Shown here in pieces: positions 1-13,134 of a stretch of 64,000 bases of DNA. The position numbers and the translations under genes are program-made. The stretch is taken from NCBI GenBank assembly GCA_013420905.1, contig JAAXNY010000008.1:620001-684000 (forward strand), written 5' to 3'. The stretch comes from Collybia mongolica. Taxonomy: Eukaryota > Basidiomycota > Agaricomycetes > Agaricales > Clitocybaceae. The notes beneath the pieces were generated by a model. That model saw only the letters and a list, made by a program, of their open reading frames with translations, ran no database searches and had not been told where the DNA came from. Positions within the stretch are counted from its first letter, which is position 1. Each line of letters starts with the position of its first letter.

Positions 1-423
1 TCTGTGTCATCCATCACTAAAAGAAGACGATGGATTTTCCCATCTATGCCGTTGGCGCACAGCCCGAATTTGGAAGATCCTCACTCCGGCAAAGGCATCA
101 TGTTCAACAAAATAAAACAAGACCAGCGATTATGCATAACCGCTCCAACGATGAACGAGATGGGTCTTATCTGGTTTGAATCGATCAATCACCCGTCTAC
201 GACCACATTGCTGGAATAGATACCAAGCAGAATATTTCGCCGAAACCTGTGTCTGGGCTCGTACTCGGCAGCATATTATTTCTCGAAGGCTACACTACCT
301 CGGCACCCATGGAGATTCAGCTCAAAGAGGTGATGACGCTTGACTTAGGACTCTATTAAACGCACCCGCGGAGTCTCGAAGGATGTGGCCTATTTGCTAT
401 TTGAGCTCCTGTGGTCATGCTCT

Positions 424-650
424 GGAGGATCCGATAATCTTGATACCGATGCTCAAAATCGGGTTGACACAGTCTGTGAGATACACTAACCAGACTCTGC
501 TCGCTGCTGACCCGTGATGATTTCATACTCTTTTTGAGATCCGGTAATCATGACATTGGGTGCTCAGAATCGGGTTGACACGTCTGTGAGATACAACCCA
601 CCCAGACTCTCCCTGGGTGCTAACTTTATAAATATTTTATGCTCTTTGAC
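424..650. repeat. two-copy degenerate tandem repeat (about 112-bp period)
   Basis: Two adjacent copies are visible. The first starts at about 424 and the second at about 536. Both read GGATCC/GATCC-like, then TAATC, then ATCGGGTTGACAC, TCTGTGAGATACA and CCAGACTCT in the same order and spacing, with scattered substitutions and a few indels. Both end in a T-rich stretch containing CTCTTT. The repeat lies outside any recognisable gene. Its role is unknown and it may be a decayed mobile-element fragment. Confidence 0.7.
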
Positions 651-3343
651 TGACGACCGTTAGCGTGGAGTGATTAGCAAGCCTGCAGCGAGTGGCCAGA
701 AAATTCTCTCCCTCCTCCAGCGACGCATGATTAATGAGCCATACTTCGGATCTCCCGAAACAGAGGTATCCTCGGGGTATACTCACGGACGGACGAAAAA
801 CCATCTACGGTGTGCGTAGAGTCCCACAGCTTGAACTGACGCGTGAAAGGGCGAATCCACGTTTCCCCCCCCGCCCCATGATTCTCCCTAGCGTGTCAAT
901 AGCCCTCTAGAATGGGACATACATGTCGGGTTTTTGAGAAGCCCCCTCGTTCTACAACGTGTTTTATGCGTGTTCTCAAATTTCCAGGGTTGCTCCCCCT
1001 CGTAATCAGTACCCATCTCGGAGGGAGGGGGGGCTGGATATGAACTCGTTCTTCGAAATTCTTCGCTGGAATGTCGGTGTGCAACCAGCACATACAATCA
1101 GCAGTGGAAGCAGCAATGGCTGGGGGATAATCTTCCCCCTTTCGACCAGACTTCTACGGCATGGGAAACACGTATATCATATATCATGTCATTATCCATC
1201 CATCCATCGATGTTGTTCGATTTTAGGACAGAAGGACTTCTTCGACCCTTTTTTTCATCTGTATCGCCGAAAAATGCCCAGAATGGCACACATGAGAAGC
1301 TAGGCTAGAGAGGGGGGAGGGGAGGGTATTTTTATTCTTTGCATAAGGCTGAGAAAAAAAAGCGAGTGTGGAAGAAAGTCGACCCCGGCTGCCCACACTT
1401 ATCTTCCTCATCGTCATCAACATGAAATCATGATTACTAAAAATAAAACCGATCTTACTGCAAACGAAGTTGGAAGGAAGAAGGGCCAGAATACTGCGAG
1501 GCAGGAGAACAGAATGTGTCCTGGGCGATTACTCCTGATGTGAGATTTTTACTAGAGTAGAAGGAGAATCCCGAAAATAGGAGCACGCGCGATAAGGGCA
1601 TCGAGGGTCTGCCTTTGTTGATATCGTGGAATGGAACGACTCAGCCTCAGCGGCCCTAACAAGCATAGTATGTGTTCAATAAGTCCTATAACGAAAGCTC
1701 AAGCCAAGTGCCAGATCAGGTGCAGGACAGCTTCTGTATGTGGACCCTATGACATCGTGATTGACCAAGGAAGGGACACATAGGAGGTGTGTGATCCGGT
1801 GGGAGTCCATACCCTCTAATGTCCATTTCAGGGCTCATGCCCTCTGTTGTACTGCGCAGGCGTGGCGCGCACTTTGACAGGCGAGCTGCAGTCGCAGGCT
1901 TAGGAGCGCGTTCCAAGGCGAGTGCCGAAGATAATGATAATTTTCACATGCTGGCTGGAAAAGGGGATGTATTCCTGGTGAGGGGCCGCCCAGAAGACTG
2001 GACCGAGGAGAGAGAGAGGGGGTGGGGGAGGACGTCTGGCCTGGGACAAAAAGCTTGTAATGAAAAGCTTTGCGGAGAGAGCGTTTAATGGGTTATTGTA
2101 GCATGAGAATAGCTTTCCGCCTAGAGTAACATGAAACGATCGCTTGAGGGGGGGGGCGTGGGTGGGGATTGACGGCTATTCTAGATTGGTCAATTTGACA
2201 TGGTGGGATCGCAGGGATGGTTCGGACGCTCTCGTTGTCGAACCAACAGGGGGAGAGGGGGAGGGCATCGGCCGGCTTGTGGTGAGCAAGTGACGGCAAG
2301 GTCTTGGAGAGGACCGTCTCCCTGGGAATCCGAAACCGAAGAGAAGGCGGCAATTGATGAAGCAGAGGCGTCGAGGCGGCCAAGAACTGAGGGCTTGGGA
2401 AAGAAAGCTTGTTGGCTTGGCTAAAATAATTGCTTGCTGACGCTCGACGTCTGATCTCCCCAAAAGCGAAAGCGTAATGTATGTATGTATGATTGGAAAT
2501 TTTTTATCCAAGTTGTCTCCACAGGCGGCGACTCCATTTGATCCGCAAGGTCCGTTTCCCGCCAGGGTCGGTAATTCGTCGCACGCCGCACGTCGGTTTG
2601 AAACAAACGGGCGATGTTGAACAGGGGAGAACTTGATCATCATCTTCATGAAACTGAATTCGCATCCCTATCGTCGCATAGTGCACCTCATATCATGGGA
2701 GTCGTGTATCGCCAACGGGAGGGGGGCGGTCAGGCTCGACGCAAGGGTTTTTTTTTACAAAGAAAGAATCCACCCTACTTACGTTGCGAGTGGTGATCGA
2801 TTGTCAATCGTGTCATCGGGATCAGTTACGTTAACGTCCAAAGAACCGACGTTGTCGTGGTAAGTTGTCAAGTCGCCGTGTCAAATCTTTTAGTAACCGT
2901 ACTTTCCTCCAAACTGCCTCGACTCTCTCACCCTGGCGTGGCACCAGTGGGGCGCACTGGCGCAGGGTTACCGACCAAGCCTTTATTCCTGGTGGCATGA
3001 GAGATGTATTTTACGAACACCAAGGCGGGCGTCCCCTATCTCCTTTGGCGCTAGACAACAATGGAGCAAACTTACACGATATAATACCAATAAATTTGCC
3101 ACCCAGCGCGGGAAGGCCCCATGAGAAAAAAAAAACAACAACAACACCGCAAATTTGCACTCCTTTTTCGTCCCGTAGTGCGATGAGCCCGCGACAACGT
3201 GTACGTCGCATCTCTCACGAGCACAAGAATAGGAACACAACCAGCCCAGGCCGTTGGTTTAAGCGCCTAGTGCTGGATCACCTTCCCCCACCCACCATTC
3301 ATGCTGTGGGCAGCGAGCCCACGCCATACACCTCGAGACGCTC

Positions 3344-3364
3344 TATATATATATATATATATAT
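3344..3364. repeat. TA dinucleotide microsatellite
   Basis: An uninterrupted TA run of 21 nt. It is a simple repeat with no coding context. Confidence 0.9.
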
Positions 3365-4974
3365 CTTTGTACTTTTTTGCAGAGTCCGGCCGCTTATGGG
3401 GTGCTCAGGTCGACCTCGTCGCAGCACCCCATGCCAGGGCCGCTGTCTCGAGTAGGTGCGACCGCTTCCCTCGGAAAGCGTCGTCGCTCAGGGCCGGCGC
3501 GGGCTAACCATATCAGGCGGGGTGATCTCAGGATCCAGGACCGTCGCTCACAGCCACCGCAGCCTCGCGCCACCCCAAACCCTCAGGTCTGCAGGCCAAG
3601 CCTGACGCCGTGTGCTCGTGTGCTCCCCCTTCTCACTTTTAATATTCCCGGTGCGATGGTGCAATTTAATTCCCGCACCCAAGGTTCCGTCCCCACTCCG
3701 TAGAACTCACATATGTAAAAAAAAAAAGGGTAAAACATGTTGCAAAACAAGTTTTTGAAATTTCCAATGTGCCTTCATTATATTCTGACACCAGGGGGTC
3801 ATTGCCTCGTGAAACGGACGGCCATCTGTAAAAAAAAGCTCATAGGCGCTGTCCCGCGAGGTGGCTTGCTGCCTTTTGACGTAATACGTATACACACATA
3901 CTCATGATCCATGATGGAACAGCTGACCCCATCCCACTTGATAACGACGCAGAGTGGGACGCTAACGACTGCATGTGAGACAAAAAACTACATTACACAC
4001 ACTCGCACATTCGCGTACCCCGACCACGTCATCGAGCCGTTCAAATTTAGATGACGGGTTCTCTTCGTCAGGCTTGGGTAGGGGGGGGGGCACCCAACTC
4101 CCTTTTGCCGACCCAGGTTCATCAAAACCCAGGTTGGGACATATATAATAAAAACCGCTGCAAGCAAAAGTTCGGACCAGCCGTGCCGGGGGTGGCGCAA
4201 TCCCTTGGCCCAAAAATGCCTCCAGCCGAGTCTCCAGATTTAGCACCCATGAGAGCGCGAGGTGGTTATTATCGCGTATCGCAGTGTCGGGCCCTAACCC
4301 CGAGTTCCTATCTTACGCGCTTGTGGAGGGGAGAAAGAGGATAACGCAGTTGAGCGGTTCGGGTTCCGAAAGTTCCGTAGGTAGCGCGGCTGGGTGGGTG
4401 GATAAGTGGGGGGGTTCCCTTGATCGCCGTGGGTACCGCGAAGTCCGAGTTTTTTCGACTTTTAGGTTTCTGCGAAGACGGGGACAGACTGCCAAAAGTA
4501 AGTATGTTACTAGCGAACCACCTGTAGTAATTAGAACCCCCCCGCCCGGTATTACGAAAGTATGTACTTGTACATATGGGCAATGGGTGCACGCGGAACG
4601 CTGAGCAAACAAGTGGGCAAATGGGCAGATGGGCAAAGCGGATACGGTCCTACGGAACACATCCTGAAAGCAGCGTCTTCTGCCCACTTGCTCACCCGGC
4701 TTCCTACGAAAAAGCAGGAGCCCCAGGATGTATGTGGCGAGCTTACCGTGACCCCTCGCTGCACCTGCTGCTCCTCCGGACTTTGCGTTCCAGAATCCCA
4801 CTTGTCCCCAACCGTGCTTCGATCATGATCTTGCCCACGACAAAAATTGATTGTCCTCGCCCCGGGGTCACGCCCCGGACAAACTGCGGGGCATCGTCGC
4901 AGAACGGACAGACGGGCGAGTTGGAGGGCTGCGACTCGAGGCGGTATGCGGCCCGCAAGGGTGGGAGGGGGTCG

Positions 4975-5103
4975 TCTGCGTCTGCGTCTGCGTCTGCGTG
5001 TCGGTATCTGCTGAGGTCTCACACGCGACACGCGACACACGACACACGACACACGACACACGACACACGACACACGACACACGACATGTCCACGACATGT
5101 CCA
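4975..5103. repeat. composite short tandem repeats (hexamer, heptamer, 11-mer)
   Basis: Four TCTGCG hexamers (4975-4998) are followed after a short gap by about nine copies of the heptamer ACACGAC (about 5022-5085), the first copies varied to ACGCGAC. Two copies of GACATGTCCAC come next. Because seven is not divisible by three, the heptamer array stays open in several frames and creates artefactual threonine/histidine/arginine peptides on both strands. It is a minisatellite-like array, not a CRISPR, since no spacers are present. Confidence 0.88.
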
Positions 5104-6278
5104 CGCCAGTCGACGCCCGCGCGCCGGGTGTTCCCCCACCTGTGACGGCGACGGCGACGGCGTGGTAATGTGTCCCTCTGACTAACCCACGCACGACTTG
5201 CAAGTGTTGGCAACCCCCCGGGCGTGATTGCGGACCTGCATCAGTGACTAGTGACTGACAAGAGGGGGGCCCCCGGCACGACAACTTTTCTGGAAAGCCA
5301 CCCGATGGTGCGAGCGGTGGCAACCACAGCGGCTCCCAAGTTGCCAGTTACGCACAGCTCAACATAACAATACACGATACGCCCACACTGTGCCCACAAA
5401 CTGGGCTAGCAGCGGGTAAAACGGCAACTCCGTGCTCGACGTGGGATGACGCACGGATTTCCTCTGCAATTGGCTGGGCCCGTACAGCCTTCGAACTTCC
5501 TTCATCTCAATCTTTTACATAGTGGATAATAATAACGCCCCTTTAGTGCGGGAGCCTGGACCGGTGTAAAAACCCCCCGTGGCAGGAATGGAAATATTTG
5601 GTGGGTTGTGGGGGGGTGGTTGTTGTTTGGGCTTGGGCTTTTTTCCCATGCAGAGAGCGTGGGCTCTCACGCGACCGCCGCTACTTCCCTTTCTTCCCAT
5701 GCCCAACCTCACAACTTGTTGTTACTGCGTTTCGAAGCCCCAATGGTTTGACAGCTCACTGCTTTTATCCTGTACGAGCCCCCGTCCGTGGTCCGCGACG
5801 CTTCGGGAAGGGGTCTAGGTTCTTTTGAATCCCCCTTTGATTAGCATTCCTTTTTCCTTCCGAGCATGAGTTGCCGTACGTACTATGGGGCTTGCCCCGA
5901 GTTCGGTCAGACAGAAGCAGGCTTTGGAATTAATCGTGGTATTGCGGAAGAAAATGGGTTGTACAAATAGTAATTATAAATGATGAATATGCAGATACGA
6001 ATATACGAAGATATAAGTCGGTAATGTGTGAGTGCGTGTGTGGGTTGTTTTGGGTGGGCCAAGAGCCAATATGTACACAATGCAGGTTAATTGATTAATA
6101 CAGGGGGAAAAAGTGTAAGCAGAAGAGTGAGGTAATTATCGTTAATTCCCGTGCCGTGGGTGGGAAGTGGACGTGTGCATCGTGTAGAAGAAAAGAGGCG
6201 ACGTGGTGTGGCGTGAAAAAAAATAATAATTGCGGTGGGAGATGTGGGCAAAACGCAAACTCGCTTCGCGCTCTGCGC

Positions 6279-7171
6279 TTATTCGAATGCGTACTCCACC
6301 GCCACGGAGCAAGCTTCGTTGGCTTTTGCGTCACGGCCGTGCTGGAGCAGGCTCCGACGTGTGGAAAAAAAAGCATCGCAGGCTGGGCATGAGTGCATGC
6401 CAAGTGTCCGGACGCTTGCGTCGGCCTGCGACGCCTGCGAGCGAGATCGCTTGGACGTGTGGGACATCTGATACAAAAATACCCGATGAGTATCCAAGGG
6501 CAGTGAAAGGGTGTGTGGAAAGCTCACCGTATCGTCATCGTCCTCGAGGTCCATTTTTCGCTTCAGCGATGATGAAAGGGATGGTTCTGCACCTGAAAGG
6601 ATGCGCGTGTAAGCCGTTGCTGATCGGACGAATAAAAGGCTATGCGTCGCTTACAGGACAGGGTGTCTGTGAGGTGTGTCGAGAAATTTTCGCGCCATGC
6701 GAGGATGCGTTTCATGCGGATGGCGTAGGTCTCAGAGTACGGGTCCAGCTGCCGGGGTGGCGGACTGCTAGAGTCGTCGCACTGCGGAGATGAGAGGTGC
6801 TCTGGCGGGAGGTCGGAAGAGCAGTACGACGAGCAGGCACCCTCTTCGTCTTCCTCGCCGGCGTTGCCTTGGTCGTTGTCGTTGTCGTCGTCGTCGTCGT
6901 CGTCTGCTTCGTCCGAGGCAGAAGAGGAAGAGTACTCTGAGGAGTAGGCGTAGGACGAAGAAGATGAGGCTTGTTCGTTGATGACAGCGGTGATGCGGCG
7001 GGGCGGTGGTGGGTCGCACTCGACGAGCTGGATGATCTGAACGGTGTGCTGCTGACGGAGAAAGATCTGGCTGCCAGGGAATTTGTTGTGGTTGTCGACG
7101 TTGAGGAGAGCGTCAGAGGAGGACGCGGCCGAGAGAGGGAGGAGCATTGTGTGGTGAGTGTAATCGAGCAT
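6279..7171 (-). CDS. acidic C2HC zinc-finger-like protein, three exons
   Basis: Three exons fit in frame: 7171-6655, 6592-6528 and 6467-6279, with introns of 62 and 60 nt (GTAAGC...TTTCAG and GTGAGC...TATCAG). The product is 256 aa. The N-terminal half begins MLDYTHHTMLLPLS and contains an FLRQQHTVQIIQLVE segment. A serine run and an Asp/Glu run follow (about residues 65-105). The C-terminus carries CPACDAFFSTRRSLLQHG with a further Cys eight residues on, a CX2C-X12-H-X8-C pattern like a single C2H2-type finger, and ends in VEYAFE. A basic KRKMDLEDDDD segment precedes the finger. This suggests a nuclear nucleic-acid-binding or regulatory protein, but the family is not one I can name. The gene sits 472 bp downstream of MKT1 on the same strand. 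Splice frames are consistent, so the gene is well supported; its function is inferred only from the finger. Confidence 0.75.
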
Positions 7172-7643
7172 TAGGGAAGAGCGAGAGCAAGTTGTTATTT
7201 TATATTATAATGGAAATAAAATGAAAGAGATGGAGGTGAGTTGGCTGAAGATCGATCCTAAGATCACACAACCCGAGATCCCATGAGTTGAGATTGTTTT
7301 CCCATGCCGCTTTAGGTTAGACATCCCAAAACACGTGCATCCAGATCCCCTTATCGGATTTCCCCAACTGATCCAAATCATTCCAAACCAACCAACCAAT
7401 TCATCTTTTCTCATGCTCCCGTTTCCCACCTCACATCCGACTATAGCGTTCTTACATCCCCATCTATCCCTTTCTTTGCCCGGGCATCCCAGAATAAATC
7501 CACCCTGTAATTTCACACATCCCTTTATTCAACTCGGCAATAACAACAACATTCAAGTGCTAATGGATAAAAAAAAAATATCACAACAGAACAGCAACAC
7601 CGCCGTCTCCAATCATTGAGTACAACCAGCCCCACACCCCCCA
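7172..7643. other. intergenic spacer between MKT1 and the zinc-finger gene
   Basis: This 472-bp gap lies between two genes in the same orientation. It must hold the MKT1 3' untranslated region and the promoter of the zinc-finger gene. It is C/T-rich on the plus strand. No further gene or clear motif is seen. Confidence 0.6.
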
Positions 7644-10482
7644 TCATGGTCGCATCGGTGCAAGCCACGCCTCGGCCGCTTCGAACTGAGCAATCAACTC
7701 CGGCAGAACAGAGCCCTCCGATTGCAGATGTCTCATTGCTGCGAGCGCCTGGAAAAAAAAAAAAACAATGGACATGTCATCTCAAACTCCCGCAATATGT
7801 ATACCCAAAAATAAAACACTACTTACCACGTCCCAGAATCTAAAGCCCCGTTCCACTTCCTGTTTCGGATACTTGACGCCAGGGAACGTCTCCTCGCAAA
7901 TCTCGAGTGCCATTGCCTTGGCCTCCCTCACACCCTCCGCGTTGGGGTCTCGCACACGCGTCCGATTATTGATGTGTGTGAGAGCGTCCAGGTACACCTT
8001 TGCCAGCACCCCAAATCCAGTATTCACCTCTGTCTGAAACGGAAGCGACAGCGTGATATCCAACAGATCATCCCGTGCACGGCGCGCGTCCGCGCGAAGC
8101 AGCATATTTAGCGACGTCACCTCCAAGAGCGTCCGCAGTGCCCGTGTGAGCGACCGCACAAACGAGTTGAACACCAATAGTTCGCGCGAGAGCGGGGCCG
8201 ACCACGGTTGAGCCTGTTTCCATGCCATGTGCAACAAGCAAAAGAGGAAAAATGGCCCAAAACCGACATAATTAATTGCGGGGTAATTTGTATAAATTGG
8301 CGTGGAGAAAACATGCCTTGAAATTTAGTGGCACAATGCTAAGCACCCGCATCACCAGGAGCATGCAAGATTTTTCATCATCTGGTGGCGCAGCCCGAAA
8401 CAGGGAGATAAATCAAATAAGTTGTTTATGGGCGTGAGAAAAATCCACAAACCAGTGCCAAAACTGGGCCCGCCACTAAATGCTCGACCAGACCACAAAT
8501 GGCCGTGCATCACGCCTGCCCTGACCAGTTCCAAGAAGAGATAGAGGGGATCCTGGAACTTGTCGTTGACGCGGGCATTCTTGATCGAATTGTACATCGC
8601 ACGCGCTAGTGGGGAGTGAGTGTGCGAATTCAATAAAAACCTGTGAAGCGATTAGCAGCGCCTCGCTCGGAAGAAAGAAGTTGTCGGAAATCACCCTCGA
8701 AGTTCCAAAAACCGCCATATCACGTTCGCAACAACCTCATCTTTTTTGTCAAGCGAGGCCTGTGATGGTGTGCCCTTGTTGCTTTTCGTGCGCGCTGCCA
8801 ATCGTTCCGAAGAAGTGGCACCCATACATAGGGCGAAATCGATGGTTGAGGACTATACCGGAGACAAGATAACAAAGATAGCCATTAATGGACGTTTTTT
8901 CCCTCGCTTTCAAAACGACTGTTTTTTTGGCTTACGTTTTGCCTCCGTAACTCCTCTTCCACAATAGCATACGTGACGTTCCAGCCCGCCACACGCTCGG
9001 CCAGCTGGGCCGTCTGTGGCGAGTTGTGCTGGACAGCCTTTTGGTTGTGCGGGCTAGGAGGCTCAAACCAGAAAAAGCCATGAACCTTCCGGTTGCCCCA
9101 GAAGGTGTGTGCGACGCTGCTGATGAGTGCCAACGCGGTCGCTCGCGGACCGGTCTGCCCATCCGTGATGACTTCCTTCACGAAGCGTTTATATTCGGTA
9201 GTTTCGCCGTTGTCCAATGGCGGGTTCTCCACGATTTGCCCGGTGGTCAGCCACACAAGAGCCTGCGGGCCAAGAAGGCCGCGAGAGAGGTAGAAATAGA
9301 TCTCGTCCGGAAGCCGATTCGTGAAAATTTCATGTAGGTCCTGTGGGATGTCATTTGCTGTTGGGTGGTGTGGGTGCTGGTTCGGGTGACCCTGTGGCAC
9401 GGGTGAATTAATCGCAAGCGGAAGTGGAACAACCGTCCCCTCGGACGAGAGAATCAATGAGTACTTGATCATGGAGCGCGTGCGCGCGTAGTGGTCCGAG
9501 TACTGGATGGTCTTGACCGCAGGGTGTTCCGCGAACGCGGACACGGCGGCGTGGCCTGACTTGTAGTACTTGACCATGTCAACGGTCGCTTTTAGGGCTT
9601 GCTCGTGCACGGTCGGCGGGAACGGCAGCGAGTGGTCAAACCCCACCAGGATGCCGATGTCCAGGAACTGGTCATCGCTCACGCCGAGCTCCTGCAGGAA
9701 CGAGCGCTTCGACGTGAACGTGAACGAGGGGTTGGCCGAGGTGAGGTCGAGCGACGTGATGAGCTTGTCAATGCCGGGGTAGAGCAGGGTGTCAGTGGGC
9801 CCAAATATAGCATGGATATACGACTTGGGATGACGTTGTAGATATATTAGCTGCATCCAAAAAACTCAGTAGGGAAATTTTAAACCTTCACACAGAAAAA
9901 CAAATTTCATACCTGTGCCCATGCGACATACGGCGCGATGATGAACTCCACGTTCCGATGCCTGAAAACCCGCAAGACCATCCGCCAGAGATCCCACTGT
10001 GCAAAGTTGCTCCGCCCCTCGAACAGCTTCGTCGCCGCCTCCTCCTGTCCGGCCTCATACTTCGTCCACGCCTGGCTCCGGTCCCTGCACGCCTCGCTGT
10101 GCTCTGAATGGTTGCTCGGCTTCCAGCGTTTATTAGGAATGAGGCCCGGGAATACAAATACAGGTTTTATACGTAGTTTCTCGAGGGCGCGTAAGTCCGA
10201 TTCGATGCGCTGGGTCAGCGCTAAAGGCAGTCCGCCCGTAGCAGCAAGTAGGGGCTCCCGAGACGGGGCATTGTCCATCAACAGTTGAAGATAATACGAG
10301 GCATCTATTCCCAGACGCGAATCGGACAGAACTGACAGAGGGAGCGTTTGCAGGTGCTTTCGTTCGAAGAGGTAGTCTGGTGGGGGGTCACAAGACGGCG
10401 TATCAGTCAATTTTCGACCATTCGTGACTCAGAAAATGCGGGTTGGGGCACAAGGCTTACTTTCGAGGTGCTTAATCGGCAT
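7644..10482 (-). CDS. MKT1: MKT1-like post-transcriptional regulator (XPG/FEN-like fold), eight exons
   Basis: Exons on the minus strand are 10482-10461, 10376-9913, 9850-8936, 8852-8695, 8640-8453, 8381-8317, 8213-7827 and 7748-7644. They sum to 2304 nt and 767 aa with every phase matching. The start MPIKHLENYLFERK followed by LGIDASYYLQLLM is the XPG_N-like opening of the Mkt1 family. IHAIFGPTDTLLY, the D/G-rich GVSDDQFLDIGILVGFDHS segment and the C-terminal MKT1 domain (RAGVMHGHLWSGRAFSGG; PLSRELLVFNSFVRSLTR) follow in the usual order. Yeast Mkt1 (830 aa) works with Pbp1 in cytoplasmic control of mRNA translation and is a nuclease-like protein thought to lack nuclease activity; the same role is inferred here. 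The 22-nt first exon and the GC-AG intron (8316-8214) are unusual but needed for frame and conservation. An in-frame ATG inside intron 1 (10410) gives a poorer N-terminus and was rejected as start. Confidence 0.92.
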
Positions 10483-13134
10483 TTGGGAGCAAGTCGTCGG
10501 GGTTGTAGCCGTCAAGCTCGTTTTGACTTGGCTGTCGTTGGCAACGACAACAGCAAAACAACAGTGTACAAAGCTTATGTAATCCCAACAAGCTTTTCTC
10601 ACTGCCTCGAGTTGTTCATCGTTCATCACATTTTTCAGCTCCTAACACTTGTGTTGCCTCAGATATTCACCTTGATTCATTAGAATACTATTAAAAGCGT
10701 CATATGAAAAAAACAGAGATTCCGATTGATCGCCCTACAGCCTCAAAATCAAATATCTCGAACATGCACACTTGCACGCAACCACCAAACATATCATAAT
10801 TGCGCACGAGTCGCACGCAAAGCGGCTTTTCGCGTCTTGCAACTGCTGATCAGCCCCCCAAGCCCAGTCCTGTGACCCTACGAGTTGTCTATTAACATCG
10901 CTGGCCCGATCTACGAGGAAGAAACGTCGACTGGGGATCATACAGCCTGATCACATTCGTTCCCCTTTGGTGGGGGACATAGACGCTCTACATCCTCTGA
11001 TAGACTTTGACACGCCACTACCCCTTCGCCACTGGAGTTTTTTTGATTTTCATCGATCTAGATACATTACGCGGACTTACGCCCAGACCTATCGCTTTGA
11101 AACAACGGACATAAAGATACCTCCCCCAAAATTTCAGTGGTGAGCAGCTGCACATATTTTGAACAATTCCCAGGCTTACTTTAGACAACCAACTTGTTTT
11201 TTCTATATTCGTAACTTCCCGTATCAAACCAAATCAAACAGCCATCTGACAGCTGCGATGGTTCACAGTGAAACGCAGGACTCACCTGGCACCCAATCCA
11301 CAAGACCATCTGACAATTCCTCCTAATAGCAAAGCAATCATCTTCCTGCTATATGCGAGCCGGTAAACGAGAGGTTCACACCGGTGGTCTTTCTTTAGGC
11401 TCTTATCTATTCGGGCGTTGCATCAGCACAACGGCTGCTTCGATTTTTATGTCCGGTGAATTAATCGTGGCTGGCATTGATCACGGTGTTTCCCCGAGAC
11501 CCCTCCTCGAGAAACCCGATTCTGGCAAAACCACATTGCTACGTTCCCACTCTGGGTCATATTTTCCTACGCTAACGCGGTTTTTCATCGGTGTCTTGGC
11601 CGGTAACTGTACCCCACATATGCTAAGACTTTTTGTGCCTCCATACTTAACGGGTGCGCTATTGCACGCTTTATCGGAGTTGCGCAGCCTTTCACGCACA
11701 TTTCTTGTTCTAATCAGTCTTACGTGTGTTTCCCGGAACCCGCCCCATCTCGCAGGGGTGAGCAGACATAGGTTAATCCTGGAATGTCACCGAAATTTTA
11801 GCGAGGCGTCATAAGCCATTCCTGTCACATGTCCTTGCCTCGATTCATAACAAATTCACAGGCTGCGATTTGATCTTGAACTGAGCAAAAGCAGTTGGTA
11901 GCAGTCGTCCCGATATCGAGGTAGATATGTAACGAAACCGTGGTTAAACATCACTTTCGTTGGAGGGCGTTCTAGCGCAGAATCTTACTCGCACTGATGC
12001 TCCATCCGAGAACAGTGTAGCGCTTGACTTCTCGAAGGGGTGGGTGGAATCATCTTTAATCAACACATGCACAGCGTACTTAGGGTACGGAACTGCCAAG
12101 CAAAGGCTATTATTTATCATGAAACGGAATCGATTGTCCGGCGATGGTGAGGCGCATGTCATCCAGCGTCCACAAGTAACACTCAGGGCTTACGCACGCT
12201 TTTGACAGCTTTGGCTTTGTGCTTCAACACATGCACAAGGCGTGCATTTTATCTCACTTTGTGAGCTAGTGCGGCAGGTTCCAATAATACCTAGGGGACA
12301 CGACCTTGACATCTCCCCTCACAACCCACTATCGGGATCGGATAGAGGAGATACCCGTCGAGAGATGGTGATAATAGCGATACCCTCTGATTTTTTCGAA
12401 CAGATGGAGAACTATCCCATGATTTCGGATGCCACCCACGACACGCACGATTCTGCGGGTTGATTGCGGGGTCAATCAGGGTAGATTCACGAGCTTTGAG
12501 TTCCAGTCTCCCTGTGTACATATGGCGCTTTTTGCGACATCGGAATCATGTTTACACGGCGTATTGGGCGGCGCATACGATCGTCACAATCGAACGATGA
12601 TTTATTGGTGTGTGAAGAAGTCAAGGAAAAATGCATTGAAACAGGTTAGTTCCCCAATTGCTTAAACTTCTGACCACACTTGGCTGGTCAAGCAGATTCT
12701 GAATGGAAGGGCCCAGCGCCATGCCATGTATGAAAAGCTTGGGATCAGCATGATAACATTCAATTGACCAAGGCTGTCGTTTTGGTGGGTGGGATTAAGA
12801 AGCGTCGTGTTCTTTGTGCTAGGCCCCTATCTCCATATGGGGGGCTAAATTATGCAGTTGAACTAAAACGGTGGAACATTCAAGTCGTGTACTCCGAATC
12901 GCGGACGAGAAGTAGGTTTTACATAGGCTTGAAGTCCGATGGTATACGACACGGGGTCGTATCAGAGGGGTTGGAAGAATGGTTATCAGTCTATATGTAT
13001 CGACGCTAGTACTTGACCACAAGATATCCCACGAGCCAGCTCGAGCCTGGATGGCATCCATGAGATTTAGGTTTTCAGGGAAGAGTAAAATGTATTGGAG
13101 CGCTTGTAGAAAATGGGGGTAATTCTCCAGGCTG

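Larger units (their letters stand above)
1..6278. other. gene-poor region without recognisable genes
   Basis: No reading frame here has a recognisable domain or a convincing exon chain. The open stretches are short, overlap on both strands and are rich in arginine, proline and serine, as expected of GC-rich non-coding DNA. The region holds a degenerate tandem repeat near 0.4-0.65 kb, a TA run at 3344-3364 and two short-period tandem repeats near 5.0 kb, annotated separately. Part of it may be regulatory sequence or untranslated region of genes outside the window. Nothing more can be supported. Confidence 0.6.

Noticed and set aside
5022..5103. CRISPR-like array
   Set aside because: Units are contiguous heptamers without spacers, and the window is eukaryotic.
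4552..5323. Long overlapping frames on both strands around 4.6-5.3 kb
   Set aside because: They run through tandem repeats that stay open in several frames; composition is arginine/threonine/histidine-rich and no splice or domain evidence exists.
10410..10410. Alternative MKT1 start MTDTPSCDPPPDYLF
   Set aside because: A GTAAGC...CACCAG intron joins MPIKHLEN to YLFERK and gives the family N-terminus; the alternative lies within that intron.
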